A DNA stretch of 64,000 nt from PALSA-610 sp038213435 (GTDB taxonomy: Bacteria > Actinomycetota > Acidimicrobiia > IMCC26256 > PALSA-610). Position numbers and translations under genes: made by a program. The DNA lies in contig JBBQTI010000013.1 of assembly GCA_038213435.1 (NCBI GenBank), positions 19,110-83,109 on the forward strand, given 5' to 3'. Below the pieces are notes generated by a model. That model had not been told where the DNA came from and ran no database searches. It saw only the letters and a program-made list of their open reading frames with translations. This document shows, piece by piece, positions 50,936 to 58,222 of the stretch (its first letter is position 1; each line of letters begins with the position of its first letter).

Positions 50936-52758
50936 ACCGCCACCGCCTGATCCATGTACCGGCGCATCCAGAGCTCGGTGACCAGCACGCGCCAGAAGAT
51001 GAGGCCGTCACCCGGACGGCCCGCGAGGTACTCGTCCCACGCGGTCACCAGCTGCGCGGGGTTGTAGAGGTCGCGCGACGCGAGCTCGGACGAGGAGAAG
51101 ATCGCGCGGATCTCCGGCGCTTTCTCCTTCATCCACGTGATGTCGGGGTTGGTGAAGCCGATCTTCGAGCGTCGGAGCCGGTTCTTCTCGGGCATGCGCC
51201 CCTTCATGGCGTTGCGGTACACCGCGCGGTTCCAGCCACCTTTGATCTTCTGGTCGATGGGCAGGGAGAAGATGAATTCGACGAGCTCGTGGTCGAGGAA
51301 TGGAACCCGGGCCTCGATCGAGAACGCCATCGAGTTCTTGTCCTCGTAGCGAAGGAGATCGGGGGTCGAGTACTGCAGCACGTCGCTCGCGAGGCGCTCG
51401 TTGAGATTCTTGTGCGCGCGGAAGTGCGCGGTCGCGACCGACGAACCCGGCTGGAGCAGCTCGCGCGCGCTCACGGGGTTGGTTGCCCGTCCGGGCAGCT
51501 TCGAGCGGATCAGCTCGCCCGCGTACTTCTTGTAGAGGTCGCGGCCCTTCACGACCTCGCGGGCGGCCGCGAGATAGTGGCGCTGCGTCATCGCGGAGCT
51601 GAGGTAGGTGCGGAAGTAGGGGATGTAGCCGGCCAGCAGCTCGTCGCCGCCGTTACCGCTCACCATGACCTTCACGTGCGCGCTCGCGAGCCGGTACACC
51701 GAGTAGTACGCGTAGGGCGCCGACGCGATCGTTGGCTCCTCCTGATACCACATCCATTCCATGATCTCGTTCCAGAACTCGTCGAGCTTCGGGTACACGT
51801 AGTGCGAGATGCTGCCGACCGCGCGCTCGACCTCGCCGATGTACTCGCTCTCGTCGATGCTCTGGCCCGGATACAGAGCGGAGAAGGTGTAGAGGCCCGC
51901 GGTGTGCAGGTTCGTGCCACTCGACCGGAGCCGGGCCATGGTCGACACCACGCCGCTGGAGTCGAGCCCGCCCGAGAGCGGGACGCCGACGGGTACGTCC
52001 GAGATGAGATGTCGTTTCACGACGTCGTCGAAGCGGCTCGCGAATTCTTGCGCGTAGTCGTCATCGCTTCGGCTCGACGCGAACTCCGGATTCACCGGCG
52101 GATTCCAGTAGCGCTCGACCTTCACGATCCCATCGGGCCGGACCAGCATCGTGTGCGCGGGTAGCAGTCGCTTCACGCCGTCGAAGAAGGTGTCCTCGCC
52201 GTCGTCGTGCACACGGAACAAGAGGAAGCGCCGCAGCGCGTCGACCGCGGGACGGCGCGGCACGGCCCCGTCCTGGAAGAGCGCCTTGAGCTCGGACGCG
52301 AACGCGAAGCCGGTGGGGCCGTCGACGTAGTACAGGGGCTTGATGCCGAGCCGGTCGCGCGCGAGGAAGAGCTCGCCGCGTTCGTGATCCGAGATCGCGA
52401 ACGCGAACATGCCGGTCAGGTGGTCGACGACGTTGCGGCCCCATTGCTCGAAGCCGCGCAGGATGACCTCGCTGTCGGAGTGGTGGGTGACGAACCGTCG
52501 ACCCTTCTGCTCGAGCTCCCGGCGCAGCTCGGCGTGGTTGTAGATCTCGCCGTTGAACACGAGTGCGAGGTTGTGGTCGTCGCTGTAGAGCGGCTGGTCA
52601 CCGGTCGCGACGTCGATGATCGCGAGCCGGCGCATCCCGATCGAGAAGTGCGTCCCGATGTCGGTGCCCTGCCCGTCGGGCCCCCGGTGCACGATCGAAC
52701 GCAGCATCCGCTGCAACCGCTCGGGATCCGAGCCGGCAAACCCGACGATGCCGCACAT
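50932..52758 (-). CDS. asnB: Asparagine synthase (glutamine-hydrolysing)
   Basis: A 608-aa AsnB-type amidotransferase. Cys2 of MCGIVGFAG is the glutaminase nucleophile, with the NTN-type glutaminase domain to about residue 200 (FNGEIYNHAELRR). The synthetase domain has the PP-loop SGGLDSSGVVS (about residue 264) and VSGNGGDELLAGY. It makes Asn, or amidates another acid, with ATP and glutamine. It is co-translated with the CofE-like ligase. Length is slightly above E. coli AsnB (554). Confidence 0.93.
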   Translation of the reverse strand: MCGIVGFAGSDPERLQRMLRSIVHRGPDGQGTDIGTHFSIGMRRLAIIDVATGDQPLYSDDHNLALVFNGEIYNHAELRRELEQKGRRFVTHHSDSEVILRGFEQWGRNVVDHLTGMFAFAISDHERGELFLARDRLGIKPLYYVDGPTGFAFASELKALFQDGAVPRRPAVDALRRFLLFRVHDDGEDTFFDGVKRLLPAHTMLVRPDGIVKVERYWNPPVNPEFASSRSDDDYAQEFASRFDDVVKRHLISDVPVGVPLSGGLDSSGVVSTMARLRSSGTNLHTAGLYTFSALYPGQSIDESEYIGEVERAVGSISHYVYPKLDEFWNEIMEWMWYQEEPTIASAPYAYYSVYRLASAHVKVMVSGNGGDELLAGYIPYFRTYLSSAMTQRHYLAAAREVVKGRDLYKKYAGELIRSKLPGRATNPVSARELLQPGSSVATAHFRAHKNLNERLASDVLQYSTPDLLRYEDKNSMAFSIEARVPFLDHELVEFIFSLPIDQKIKGGWNRAVYRNAMKGRMPEKNRLRRSKIGFTNPDITWMKEKAPEIRAIFSSSELASRDLYNPAQLVTAWDEYLAGRPGDGLIFWRVLVTELWMRRYMDQAVAV

Positions 52759-52794
52759 TGCGGTCAGCCTACGGGCGGCGTGCCGGCAGAGTGA

Positions 52795-53457
52795 TCAGTC
52801 GGGTTCGGGCGGGGCCAGGGTGCTCGGACCGACGTGGCGGTCGAGCCACCGGTTCACCGGCGCCGCGTCGCGCCACGCCGCGACAATCCGTTCCGCCCCA
52901 CCCTTGGTGTGCAGCCAGCGGGGTGCGCCGAACACGCGACCCACGTGCATGCCCTTCATGCGTAGCAACTCCACGCGCGGATGGTCGGGGTCGATACCGC
53001 GAGGCGCGCGTTTCAGGGCCTCGCGCGCCGCGACCTCGTACTTCTTCTTGCGCAATGCCTCGACTGCGCTTGCGAGCTTCGGCCCGGTTCGCGTGTCGAC
53101 GACCGCGTCGCGGAACCGTTGCAGCTGATCGCTCGCCAGCATGTAGTACCCGCTGCCCACGTACAGGCCCTCCGCCGAGATCTGCACGTAGTACGCGGCA
53201 CCACCCTCACCCTCGGTCACCGCGGCCGCCGCAGTCTTGTAGGGGGTCTTGTCCTTGGAGAAACGCGTGTCGCGGTTGGGCCGGAACACGTGCAGTGTCC
53301 CGAACTCCCGGCCGATCACTGCCGACAGCTCGAGAAAGGGCGCCTTCACGCACTCGTCATAGGTCGCCCGGTTTGCGTGCCAATACGCCTTCGAGTTGTC
53401 GGCCTCCAGACCGACGTAGAACTCGAGCGCGGCGTCCGGCCAGCCCTGGAACGTCAC
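52795..53457 (-). CDS. DUF2461 family protein
   Basis: A 220-aa protein of the TIGR02453/DUF2461 family. FQGWPDAALEFYVGLEADNSKAYWHANRATYDECV, RFSKDKTPYKT and YYVQISAEGLYVGSGYYM are characteristic. It has no known activity. Start GTG 53457 overlaps the LigD-like gene stop (GTGA), so the two should be co-translated. Confidence 0.9.
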   Translation of the reverse strand: MTFQGWPDAALEFYVGLEADNSKAYWHANRATYDECVKAPFLELSAVIGREFGTLHVFRPNRDTRFSKDKTPYKTAAAAVTEGEGGAAYYVQISAEGLYVGSGYYMLASDQLQRFRDAVVDTRTGPKLASAVEALRKKKYEVAAREALKRAPRGIDPDHPRVELLRMKGMHVGRVFGAPRWLHTKGGAERIVAAWRDAAPVNRWLDRHVGPSTLAPPEPD

Positions 53458-54476
53458 TCGTCTTTGACCTTCCTGGCTCGGCTCGGCGCGACGCGGGGCG
53501 GTTCGCCCGGCATCTTCGGATACTGAGGCGGCCAGGGCGCGTCCTGCATCCCGTTATCGAGGTCGCGCTGATACATCGTGAGCAGTGGCTCGATCGACTG
53601 CGGCGCGGCGGGCATGTCACCCCACGGGTCGCCAAGCTCCTGGACCCGCGCCGGAACGGTTGCGATCGTCAGCGTGTCGGCGTCGATCGTCGCGAGCTCG
53701 CTCCATTCGAACGGCGTCGACACCTGCGCGCCTTCGCGTGCCCGGACGCACCACGCGCCGAAGATCGTCTTGTGCGGCGCGTTCTGGTTGAAGTCGATGA
53801 AGATCCGCTCTCCGCGCTCCTCTTTCCACCACGCGTCGGTGATGAGCGCGGGATTGCGCCGGGCGAGCTCCCTCGCCGCGGCGACCGCGGCCGCGCGCAC
53901 CTGCATCGAGTCCCACTGCGGACGGAGCCGCACGTACACATGGATCCCGCTATTCCCCGTGGTCTTTGGATGCGCCTCGATGCCGAGCTCGTCGAACAGC
54001 GCGCGCACACCGACCGCGGCGGTGCGCGCCTCTTCGAACGTCGTACCCGGTTGCGGATCGAGATCGATGCGCAGCTCGTCGGCGTGGCCGGGGTCGGACG
54101 CGTGCGAAGGCCACACATGGAAACCCAGGCAGCCGAGGTTCACCGCCCACGCGATGTGCGCGAGATCCGAAGCCACCAGCGCGCGGGAGGTCGTGCCGTT
54201 CGGCGTGCTGACGATCGTGGTCTCGAGCCATTCGGGCGCATTGTCGGGCACGCGCTTTTGAAAGAACGACGAGCCGGTCGCTCCGTGGGGGTACCGCTGC
54301 ATGAGCACGGGTCGGCCGCCCATCGTGCGCATGATCGGCTCGGCGACCGCGAGGTAGTAGCGCACGAGGTCGAGCTTGGTCTCGCCCCGCTCCGGGAACA
54401 GCACCTTGCCGGGGCTCGTGACGCGTACCGGATGCCCGTCGATCTCGAGCTCGATCGCGTCGTCAGCCCGCGCCAC
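53454..54476 (-). CDS. LigD-type NHEJ polymerase/primase domain protein
   Basis: A 340-aa stand-alone LigD polymerase domain (eukaryotic-type primase fold). ITSPGKVLFP-like N-terminal VRVTSPGKVLFPERGETK, ELRIDLDPQPGTTF with two metal-binding Asp residues (DLD) near 145, TGNSGIHVYV and KTTGNSG are family motifs. It adds nucleotides at broken DNA ends in Ku/LigD-dependent repair. No Ku or ligase domain is in this window. It is followed by DUF2461. Confidence 0.93.
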   Translation of the reverse strand: MARADDAIELEIDGHPVRVTSPGKVLFPERGETKLDLVRYYLAVAEPIMRTMGGRPVLMQRYPHGATGSSFFQKRVPDNAPEWLETTIVSTPNGTTSRALVASDLAHIAWAVNLGCLGFHVWPSHASDPGHADELRIDLDPQPGTTFEEARTAAVGVRALFDELGIEAHPKTTGNSGIHVYVRLRPQWDSMQVRAAAVAAARELARRNPALITDAWWKEERGERIFIDFNQNAPHKTIFGAWCVRAREGAQVSTPFEWSELATIDADTLTIATVPARVQELGDPWGDMPAAPQSIEPLLTMYQRDLDNGMQDAPWPPQYPKMPGEPPRVAPSRARKVKDE

Positions 54477-54501
54477 GGGCCGGACGCTATCGCCGCCGTT
54501 C

Positions 54502-54521
54502 TAGTGGTATATTGCCCACTA
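54502..54521 (+). promoter_or_regulatory. -10 box and flanking inverted repeat for the nucleotidyltransferase pair
   Basis: TAGTGG (54502-54507) and CCACTA (54516-54521) are 6-bp inverted arms flanking TATATT (54508-54513), a -10 box 7 nt before ATG 54521. A dimer bound here would cover the promoter of a leaderless two-gene operon, as in toxin-antitoxin autoregulation. Confidence 0.55.
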
Positions 54522-55015
54522 TGACGTATGTGGTGGCCCGGCCCGACGGTCGGGGAGATACGAGATACGAGATCAGGGAATCGGTGAGCACTCCGGCGGG
54601 TCCGCGAGCGCGAACGCTTGCGACCTTTCGGGTGCTGACCGCCGGCGTGATCGCGGAAGCGGCCGGCCGGGCCCGCCGACCGTTCGACGAGGCAAAGGTC
54701 CGGGCTCGAGCCGCCGCGCTCGGCGCACCTCGGCGTTCGCACGAGGCGGCCGCGAGCGCGACCGAACTGCTCGCGCAGCTTCGCCACGGCGAGCCGTTAC
54801 CCCCTGCCCTCGCCGCGGAGCTTCGGCGCGCCCTGCCGCGGAAGAAGTCCGAGTTGCCCGACAGTCTGGAATCAGCGGTCGAGTGGATCGGCGTCGACGA
54901 TGCTACGAGAGGTCGGGCCCTGCGCGATCTCCTCGACGTCGCGAGCCGCATTCCGTCGCGACCCCGTCCGCCGACCTCGTCATTTCCACGTTTGACCTCG
55001 AACGGCCACGGGTGA
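54521..55015 (+). CDS. Hypothetical protein, possible antitoxin partner
   Basis: A 164-aa protein with a beta-rich N-terminus (YVVARPDGRGDTRYEIRESVS and PAGPRARTLATFRVL) and a helical Ala/Arg-rich middle, with a variable C-terminus. It has no named domain. The start ATG 54521 is given by a leaderless -10 box; TTG 54512 is an in-frame alternative. It overlaps the nucleotidyltransferase by GTGA and may encode an antitoxin or regulator. Divergent from the LigD-like gene. Confidence 0.6.
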   Translation: MTYVVARPDGRGDTRYEIRESVSTPAGPRARTLATFRVLTAGVIAEAAGRARRPFDEAKVRARAAALGAPRRSHEAAASATELLAQLRHGEPLPPALAAELRRALPRKKSELPDSLESAVEWIGVDDATRGRALRDLLDVASRIPSRPRPPTSSFPRLTSNGHG

Positions 55016-55587
55016 CGACTGCGCCCGAGCCATCGCTGAGCGAGAAGATCACCGCGCTCGCGCATGTGCTCGGCGCATCCGACGTGCCGTTCGCGTTCGG
55101 GGGGGCCCTGGCGCTCGCTTATTACGGGGAGCCCCGCGCGACCGTCGACGTCGACGTGAACGTCTTCGTCCCGCCCGACGAGGTGGATCGCGTGGCCGAG
55201 GTGCTCGCCTCGCTCGGTATTCGCACCTCTGCGGCCGACCGGCGCCTCGTGCTACGCGACGGTCAGACCCGACTGCATTGGGGGCTCACACCGGTCGATC
55301 TCTTCTTCGCGTACGACGTGTTCCACTATCACGCGGCGCAGCGAATTCGCCGGGTCCCGTTCGGGAGCGAGACGATCCCCGTTCTCGCGCCGGAAGACCT
55401 CCTCGTCTGCAAGGTGGCCTTCAACCGGCGCAAGGACTGGATCGACATCGAGCAGATGCTGCTCCTGACGGCCGGCACCCTCGACCTCGACGACGTTCGG
55501 CGTTGGATCGTCGCGATCGTCGGCGCCAACGACGAGCGCTGCCGCCGCTTCGAACGCGCAGTGCGAGAGGTGCTCGCTGATGGGTAG
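55012..55587 (+). CDS. Nucleotidyltransferase (AbiEii/MNT-like)
   Basis: A 191-aa nucleotidyltransferase-fold protein. The active-site motif is AFGGALALAYYGEPRATVDVDVNVFV (GG then DxDxN, about residues 25-50), and ALAPEDLLVCKVAFNRRKDWIDIEQML follows. This layout is shared by AbiEii-like toxins, MNT antitoxins and other minimal nucleotidyltransferases, so toxicity is unproved. GTG 55012 overlaps the previous stop, so the genes are translationally coupled. No HEPN partner is seen. Confidence 0.75.
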   Translation: MTTAPEPSLSEKITALAHVLGASDVPFAFGGALALAYYGEPRATVDVDVNVFVPPDEVDRVAEVLASLGIRTSAADRRLVLRDGQTRLHWGLTPVDLFFAYDVFHYHAAQRIRRVPFGSETIPVLAPEDLLVCKVAFNRRKDWIDIEQMLLLTAGTLDLDDVRRWIVAIVGANDERCRRFERAVREVLADG

Positions 55588-55595
55588 ACGCTCGA

Positions 55596-56249
55596 TCAGT
55601 AGATGCTGACGTCGCCGTCGAGGCCGATGGTCGAGGCATCGGCGCGGCCCGTCGCCACGAGCGCGAACTGCAGGGCGTCCCCGGTGATCTCCGGTCCGCC
55701 GCCGCTCACGTCGTGTCGGCCGACATCGTCGAGCGCCAGCGTCGCCGGACCCCAACTCTTCGCGGTCAGCTGCCCCGCGAGATACGCGATCGTGGCGTCG
55801 AGGCCCGGACCTCGCTCGGGCGTCCGGCCGATCGCGGCGCGGACGTCGTCGGCGTGCACGTAGGTGTCGTACCAGAGCGTCAGTACACCTTCGCCGAGCG
55901 AGAGATCCGGTACCCCACTCGGACCGTTCCACGCGTCGTCATCGATCGCGTCGACCAACGCGCCCAGAGTCGCGGTCGCGGTACGCAGGCGCGCGGCGGC
56001 GCCGGCGGGCGGCTCGTGGCGGACCGAGGCTGCCTCTTCTTCGGCATTACGGCTCCCGGGGACGCCGGCCGCGGTGTCCTCCGCGAGTCCGATCACGTGG
56101 CCGGCCGCGTCGCGCGTCTGCCATCCCACGCACCGAGTCGTGGCATTCCATTCCTTGTCGTTCAAGCCCTCGATCAGAGCGGCGAAGGCTTCGTATTCGG
56201 CTAGGCATCCGGCGGAAACGTGCGTGCGGGAGAGCATTGTTGTCGTCAT
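55596..56249 (-). CDS. Maleylpyruvate isomerase family mycothiol-dependent protein
   Basis: A 217-aa MDMPI/DinB-fold protein. AALIEGLNDKEWNATTRCVGWQTRDAAGHVIGLAED supplies the first helix and metal-binding His, and LTLWYDTYVHADDVRAAIGRTP the later one. Likely mycothiol-associated; substrate unknown. It is the second such gene in the window. ATG 56249 is used (MTTTM). Convergent with the nucleotidyltransferase. Confidence 0.85.
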   Translation of the reverse strand: MTTTMLSRTHVSAGCLAEYEAFAALIEGLNDKEWNATTRCVGWQTRDAAGHVIGLAEDTAAGVPGSRNAEEEAASVRHEPPAGAAARLRTATATLGALVDAIDDDAWNGPSGVPDLSLGEGVLTLWYDTYVHADDVRAAIGRTPERGPGLDATIAYLAGQLTAKSWGPATLALDDVGRHDVSGGGPEITGDALQFALVATGRADASTIGLDGDVSIY

Positions 56250-56322
56250 GAGGCGAGTGTGCGCTGCGATGCGACGCTCGTCGATTCCCTCGGAGGTAAT
56301 GGCCCGGGCGCGCGCTCGTCGC

Positions 56323-56335
56323 TACGGTGATCTCG
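56323..56335 (+). promoter_or_regulatory. Leaderless -10 box of XRE regulator gene
   Basis: TACGGT at 56323-56328 is exactly 7 nt before ATG 56336 and there is no Shine-Dalgarno, which favours ATG 56336 over GTG 56327. Confidence 0.5.
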
Positions 56336-57157
56336 ATGCTCGATTCAACCGAGACTTCGGCCGGCGCACCCGCGGGACAGTTGCTGCGCGACTGGCGCAT
56401 CCGCCGACGGATGAGCCAGCTCGAGCTCGCGTCGACCGCCGGCATCTCGGCGCGTCACCTCAGCTTCGTCGAGACCGGTCGCTCGCGACCGAGCCGGGCG
56501 ATGCTGTTGCATCTCGCGGAGAACCTCGACGTCCCGCTGCGCGAGCGCAACCCGTTGCTCATCGCCGGGGGATACGCGCCGACGTATCACGCCACCGATT
56601 TCCATGCGCCCGAGATGCAATCGGTACGCGAAGCGGTCGAACGCATCCTGGCGGCGCACGAGCCGTATCCGGCGATCCTCGTCGATCGCCGGTGGCAGCT
56701 CGTCGGTGCGAACCGCGCCGCGACGGTGCTCGTCGACGGCGTCGCGCCCGAGCTGCTCGCGCCGACCTGCAACGTGTTGCGAGTGAGTTTGCATCCCAAG
56801 GGCGTCGCGCCGCGGATCGCGAACATCGCGCAGTGGAGCGCGCACATCATCGACAACCTGAGGCGGCAGATCGCTGTTACAGGTGACGAAGAACTGCGTG
56901 AGCTCGAACTCGAGTTGGTTGGCTATGCCGCGGACATGGGCGTCGCGGTGCCGCCCGCGACGGAGGCAGCGCGCCCGATCGCGATGCCTATGCGACTGCG
57001 AACGGACGCGGGCGAACTTGCCCTCATGACGATGATCGCAACGTTCGGTACTGCGCTTGATATCACACTCGCGGAGCTGTCGCTCGAGACCTTTCTTCCG
57101 GCGGACGCGGCGACCGCTTCCGTGCTCTTCGCGCGCATGGAATCCGCCACCGCGTGA
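56336..57157 (+). CDS. XRE-family regulator with MmyB-like ligand domain
   Basis: A 273-aa transcription factor. The N-terminal XRE HTH is LRDWRIRRRMSQLELASTAGISARHLSFVETGRSRPS (residues about 20-55), and the MmyB-like C-terminal domain starts at FHAPEMQSVREAVERIL and includes AILVDRRWQLVGANRAA. Such proteins bind fatty-acid-like ligands and often control an adjacent oxidoreductase. Its neighbour here is the divergent maleylpyruvate isomerase family gene. Confidence 0.88.
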   Translation: MLDSTETSAGAPAGQLLRDWRIRRRMSQLELASTAGISARHLSFVETGRSRPSRAMLLHLAENLDVPLRERNPLLIAGGYAPTYHATDFHAPEMQSVREAVERILAAHEPYPAILVDRRWQLVGANRAATVLVDGVAPELLAPTCNVLRVSLHPKGVAPRIANIAQWSAHIIDNLRRQIAVTGDEELRELELELVGYAADMGVAVPPATEAARPIAMPMRLRTDAGELALMTMIATFGTALDITLAELSLETFLPADAATASVLFARMESATA

Positions 57158-57231
57158 CCGGTTTGACCCCTGGTCCGGACCGCCTGTCACCGGTAGGCTT
57201 GCTCCACATCGGCGGCGGGTAAGGGGGCCTC

Positions 57232-57525
57232 ATGGCTTTGCAGACGGACCTTCTTCGGACCACCGGACCCTCGAACGCGCCATCCGTCGATTCCATTGGC
57301 GACGCGCTTCCTCGGTGCTTGTGCCGATTCGACGACGGGGCGGTCTTCGCCTACGCCGAGCGCGGCCACGATTTCATACGCGCGAGCGACCGCGAGCTCT
57401 GGGCCGTCGAGCGAGACGACGCGCTCGTGTCGGTGCGTTCCGGGCTCGTGCTCGCCTACCGGCGCGGCCGCGTCTACTTCGCGCAGGAGAATGGCGAACC
57501 GCTGTACTACGAGCGCGCCGTCTGA
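57232..57525 (+). CDS. Hypothetical protein
   Basis: A 97-aa protein, cytosolic and mostly beta (AVFAYAERGHDFIRASDRELWAV and GLVLAYRRGRVYFAQENG). No family recognised. ATG 57232 has AAGGGGG upstream. Its 3' end overlaps the convergent TetR gene by 19 bp and runs into the 15-bp tandem repeat. Confidence 0.5.
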   Translation: MALQTDLLRTTGPSNAPSVDSIGDALPRCLCRFDDGAVFAYAERGHDFIRASDRELWAVERDDALVSVRSGLVLAYRRGRVYFAQENGEPLYYERAV

Positions 57526-58169
57526 CGAACTTCGGAGCGACGAACTTCGGAGCGACGAACTTCGGAGCGACGAGCGTCGGGGCGGCGTGAACTCGGGTCG
57601 AGCAACAAGCTGATCGCGTCGGCCAGGTCGTCGGTTACGGCTGTGATCGAGCTCCGGCCCGCCACCCACGATCGCAGGCGCGAGGCGAGCACGGCGTCTA
57701 CCACCGAGACGATGCGATGCGCCGTGTCCCGATCGTTATCGTGGATCGCTTCGAGGTAGATGTCATTGGTCGTGTGCGCGAGGCGGGCGAGGATCTCGGT
57801 TGCGAACGGATCGGCCGACATCTCGAGCGTGGCGACGAGTCGCGCCAACGACGGCTGACGCTGGAACGCGCGTACCGATCGGTTGATCACCTGCGTGAGA
57901 CGCTGCGTGTCCGTCGTGCCTCGGAGCGGATTGCGGGAGATGTTCGTGCGCAGCGTCCCCGCCCAGCGGACGAGGACCTCGGCGAAGAGGTGCTCCTTGG
58001 ACGAGAAGTAGTGGTAGAGAGTGCCCAGTGCGACGTTCGCCTTCTCGGCGACGTCCTTGACCTGGATCCTGTCGTAGTCACGCTCGGCGAGCAGCGCGAG
58101 CCCGGCGTCGACGATCCGGTCGCGGCGGGCCTGTTGGGCAAGGGTGAGCGGCGAGTTGGCGTCGGACAT
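57507..58169 (-). CDS. TetR-family regulator with repeated C-terminal tail
   Basis: A 220-aa TetR protein; HTH pieces are RRDRIVDAGLALLAERDYDRIQVKDVAEKANVALGTLYHYFSSKEHLF. The C-terminus ends in repeated RRSEV units encoded by a 15-bp tandem repeat. The start ATG 58169 is 7 nt from a TATAGT -10 box on the minus strand, giving a leaderless mRNA; the longer 58178 start is less likely. It is divergent from the amidohydrolase across a 19-bp operator. Confidence 0.88.
   Translation of the reverse strand: MSDANSPLTLAQQARRDRIVDAGLALLAERDYDRIQVKDVAEKANVALGTLYHYFSSKEHLFAEVLVRWAGTLRTNISRNPLRGTTDTQRLTQVINRSVRAFQRQPSLARLVATLEMSADPFATEILARLAHTTNDIYLEAIHDNDRDTAHRIVSVVDAVLASRLRSWVAGRSSITAVTDDLADAISLLLDPSSRRPDARRSEVRRSEVRRSEVRQTARS
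57524..57583. repeat. 15-bp tandem repeat within TetR 3' end
   Basis: Three perfect copies of GACGAACTTCGGAGC (57524-57538, 57539-57553, 57554-57568) and one diverged copy (57569-57583) occur in tandem. The unit is five codons long, so it lengthens the TetR tail with RRSEV repeats without a frameshift. It is a potential copy-number-variable site. Confidence 0.85.
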
Positions 58170-58176
58170 CAGCTTC

Positions 58177-58182
58177 ACTATA
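58177..58182 (-). promoter_or_regulatory. Leaderless -10 box of TetR gene
   Basis: TATAGT on the minus strand lies 7 nt before ATG 58169. The plus-strand TATACT at 58179-58184 overlaps it and may serve the divergent amidohydrolase, so the two promoters share their -10 region. Confidence 0.6.
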
Positions 58183-58200
58183 CTAGAATCTCGTTCTAGT
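58182..58200. promoter_or_regulatory. TetR operator upstream of amidohydrolase
   Basis: ACTAGAA (58182-58188) and TTCTAGT (58194-58200) are perfect 7-bp arms around a 5-nt spacer. It overlaps both -10 boxes. The adjacent TetR protein is the likely binder and would repress both directions. Confidence 0.8.
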
Positions 58201-58222
58201 TATCGCGCTCGCAGGAGGACTC

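Noticed and set aside
57524..57583. Short repeats considered as a CRISPR array.
   Set aside because: The 15-bp units are directly adjacent with no spacers and are in-frame codons of a TetR gene. No Cas gene is present.
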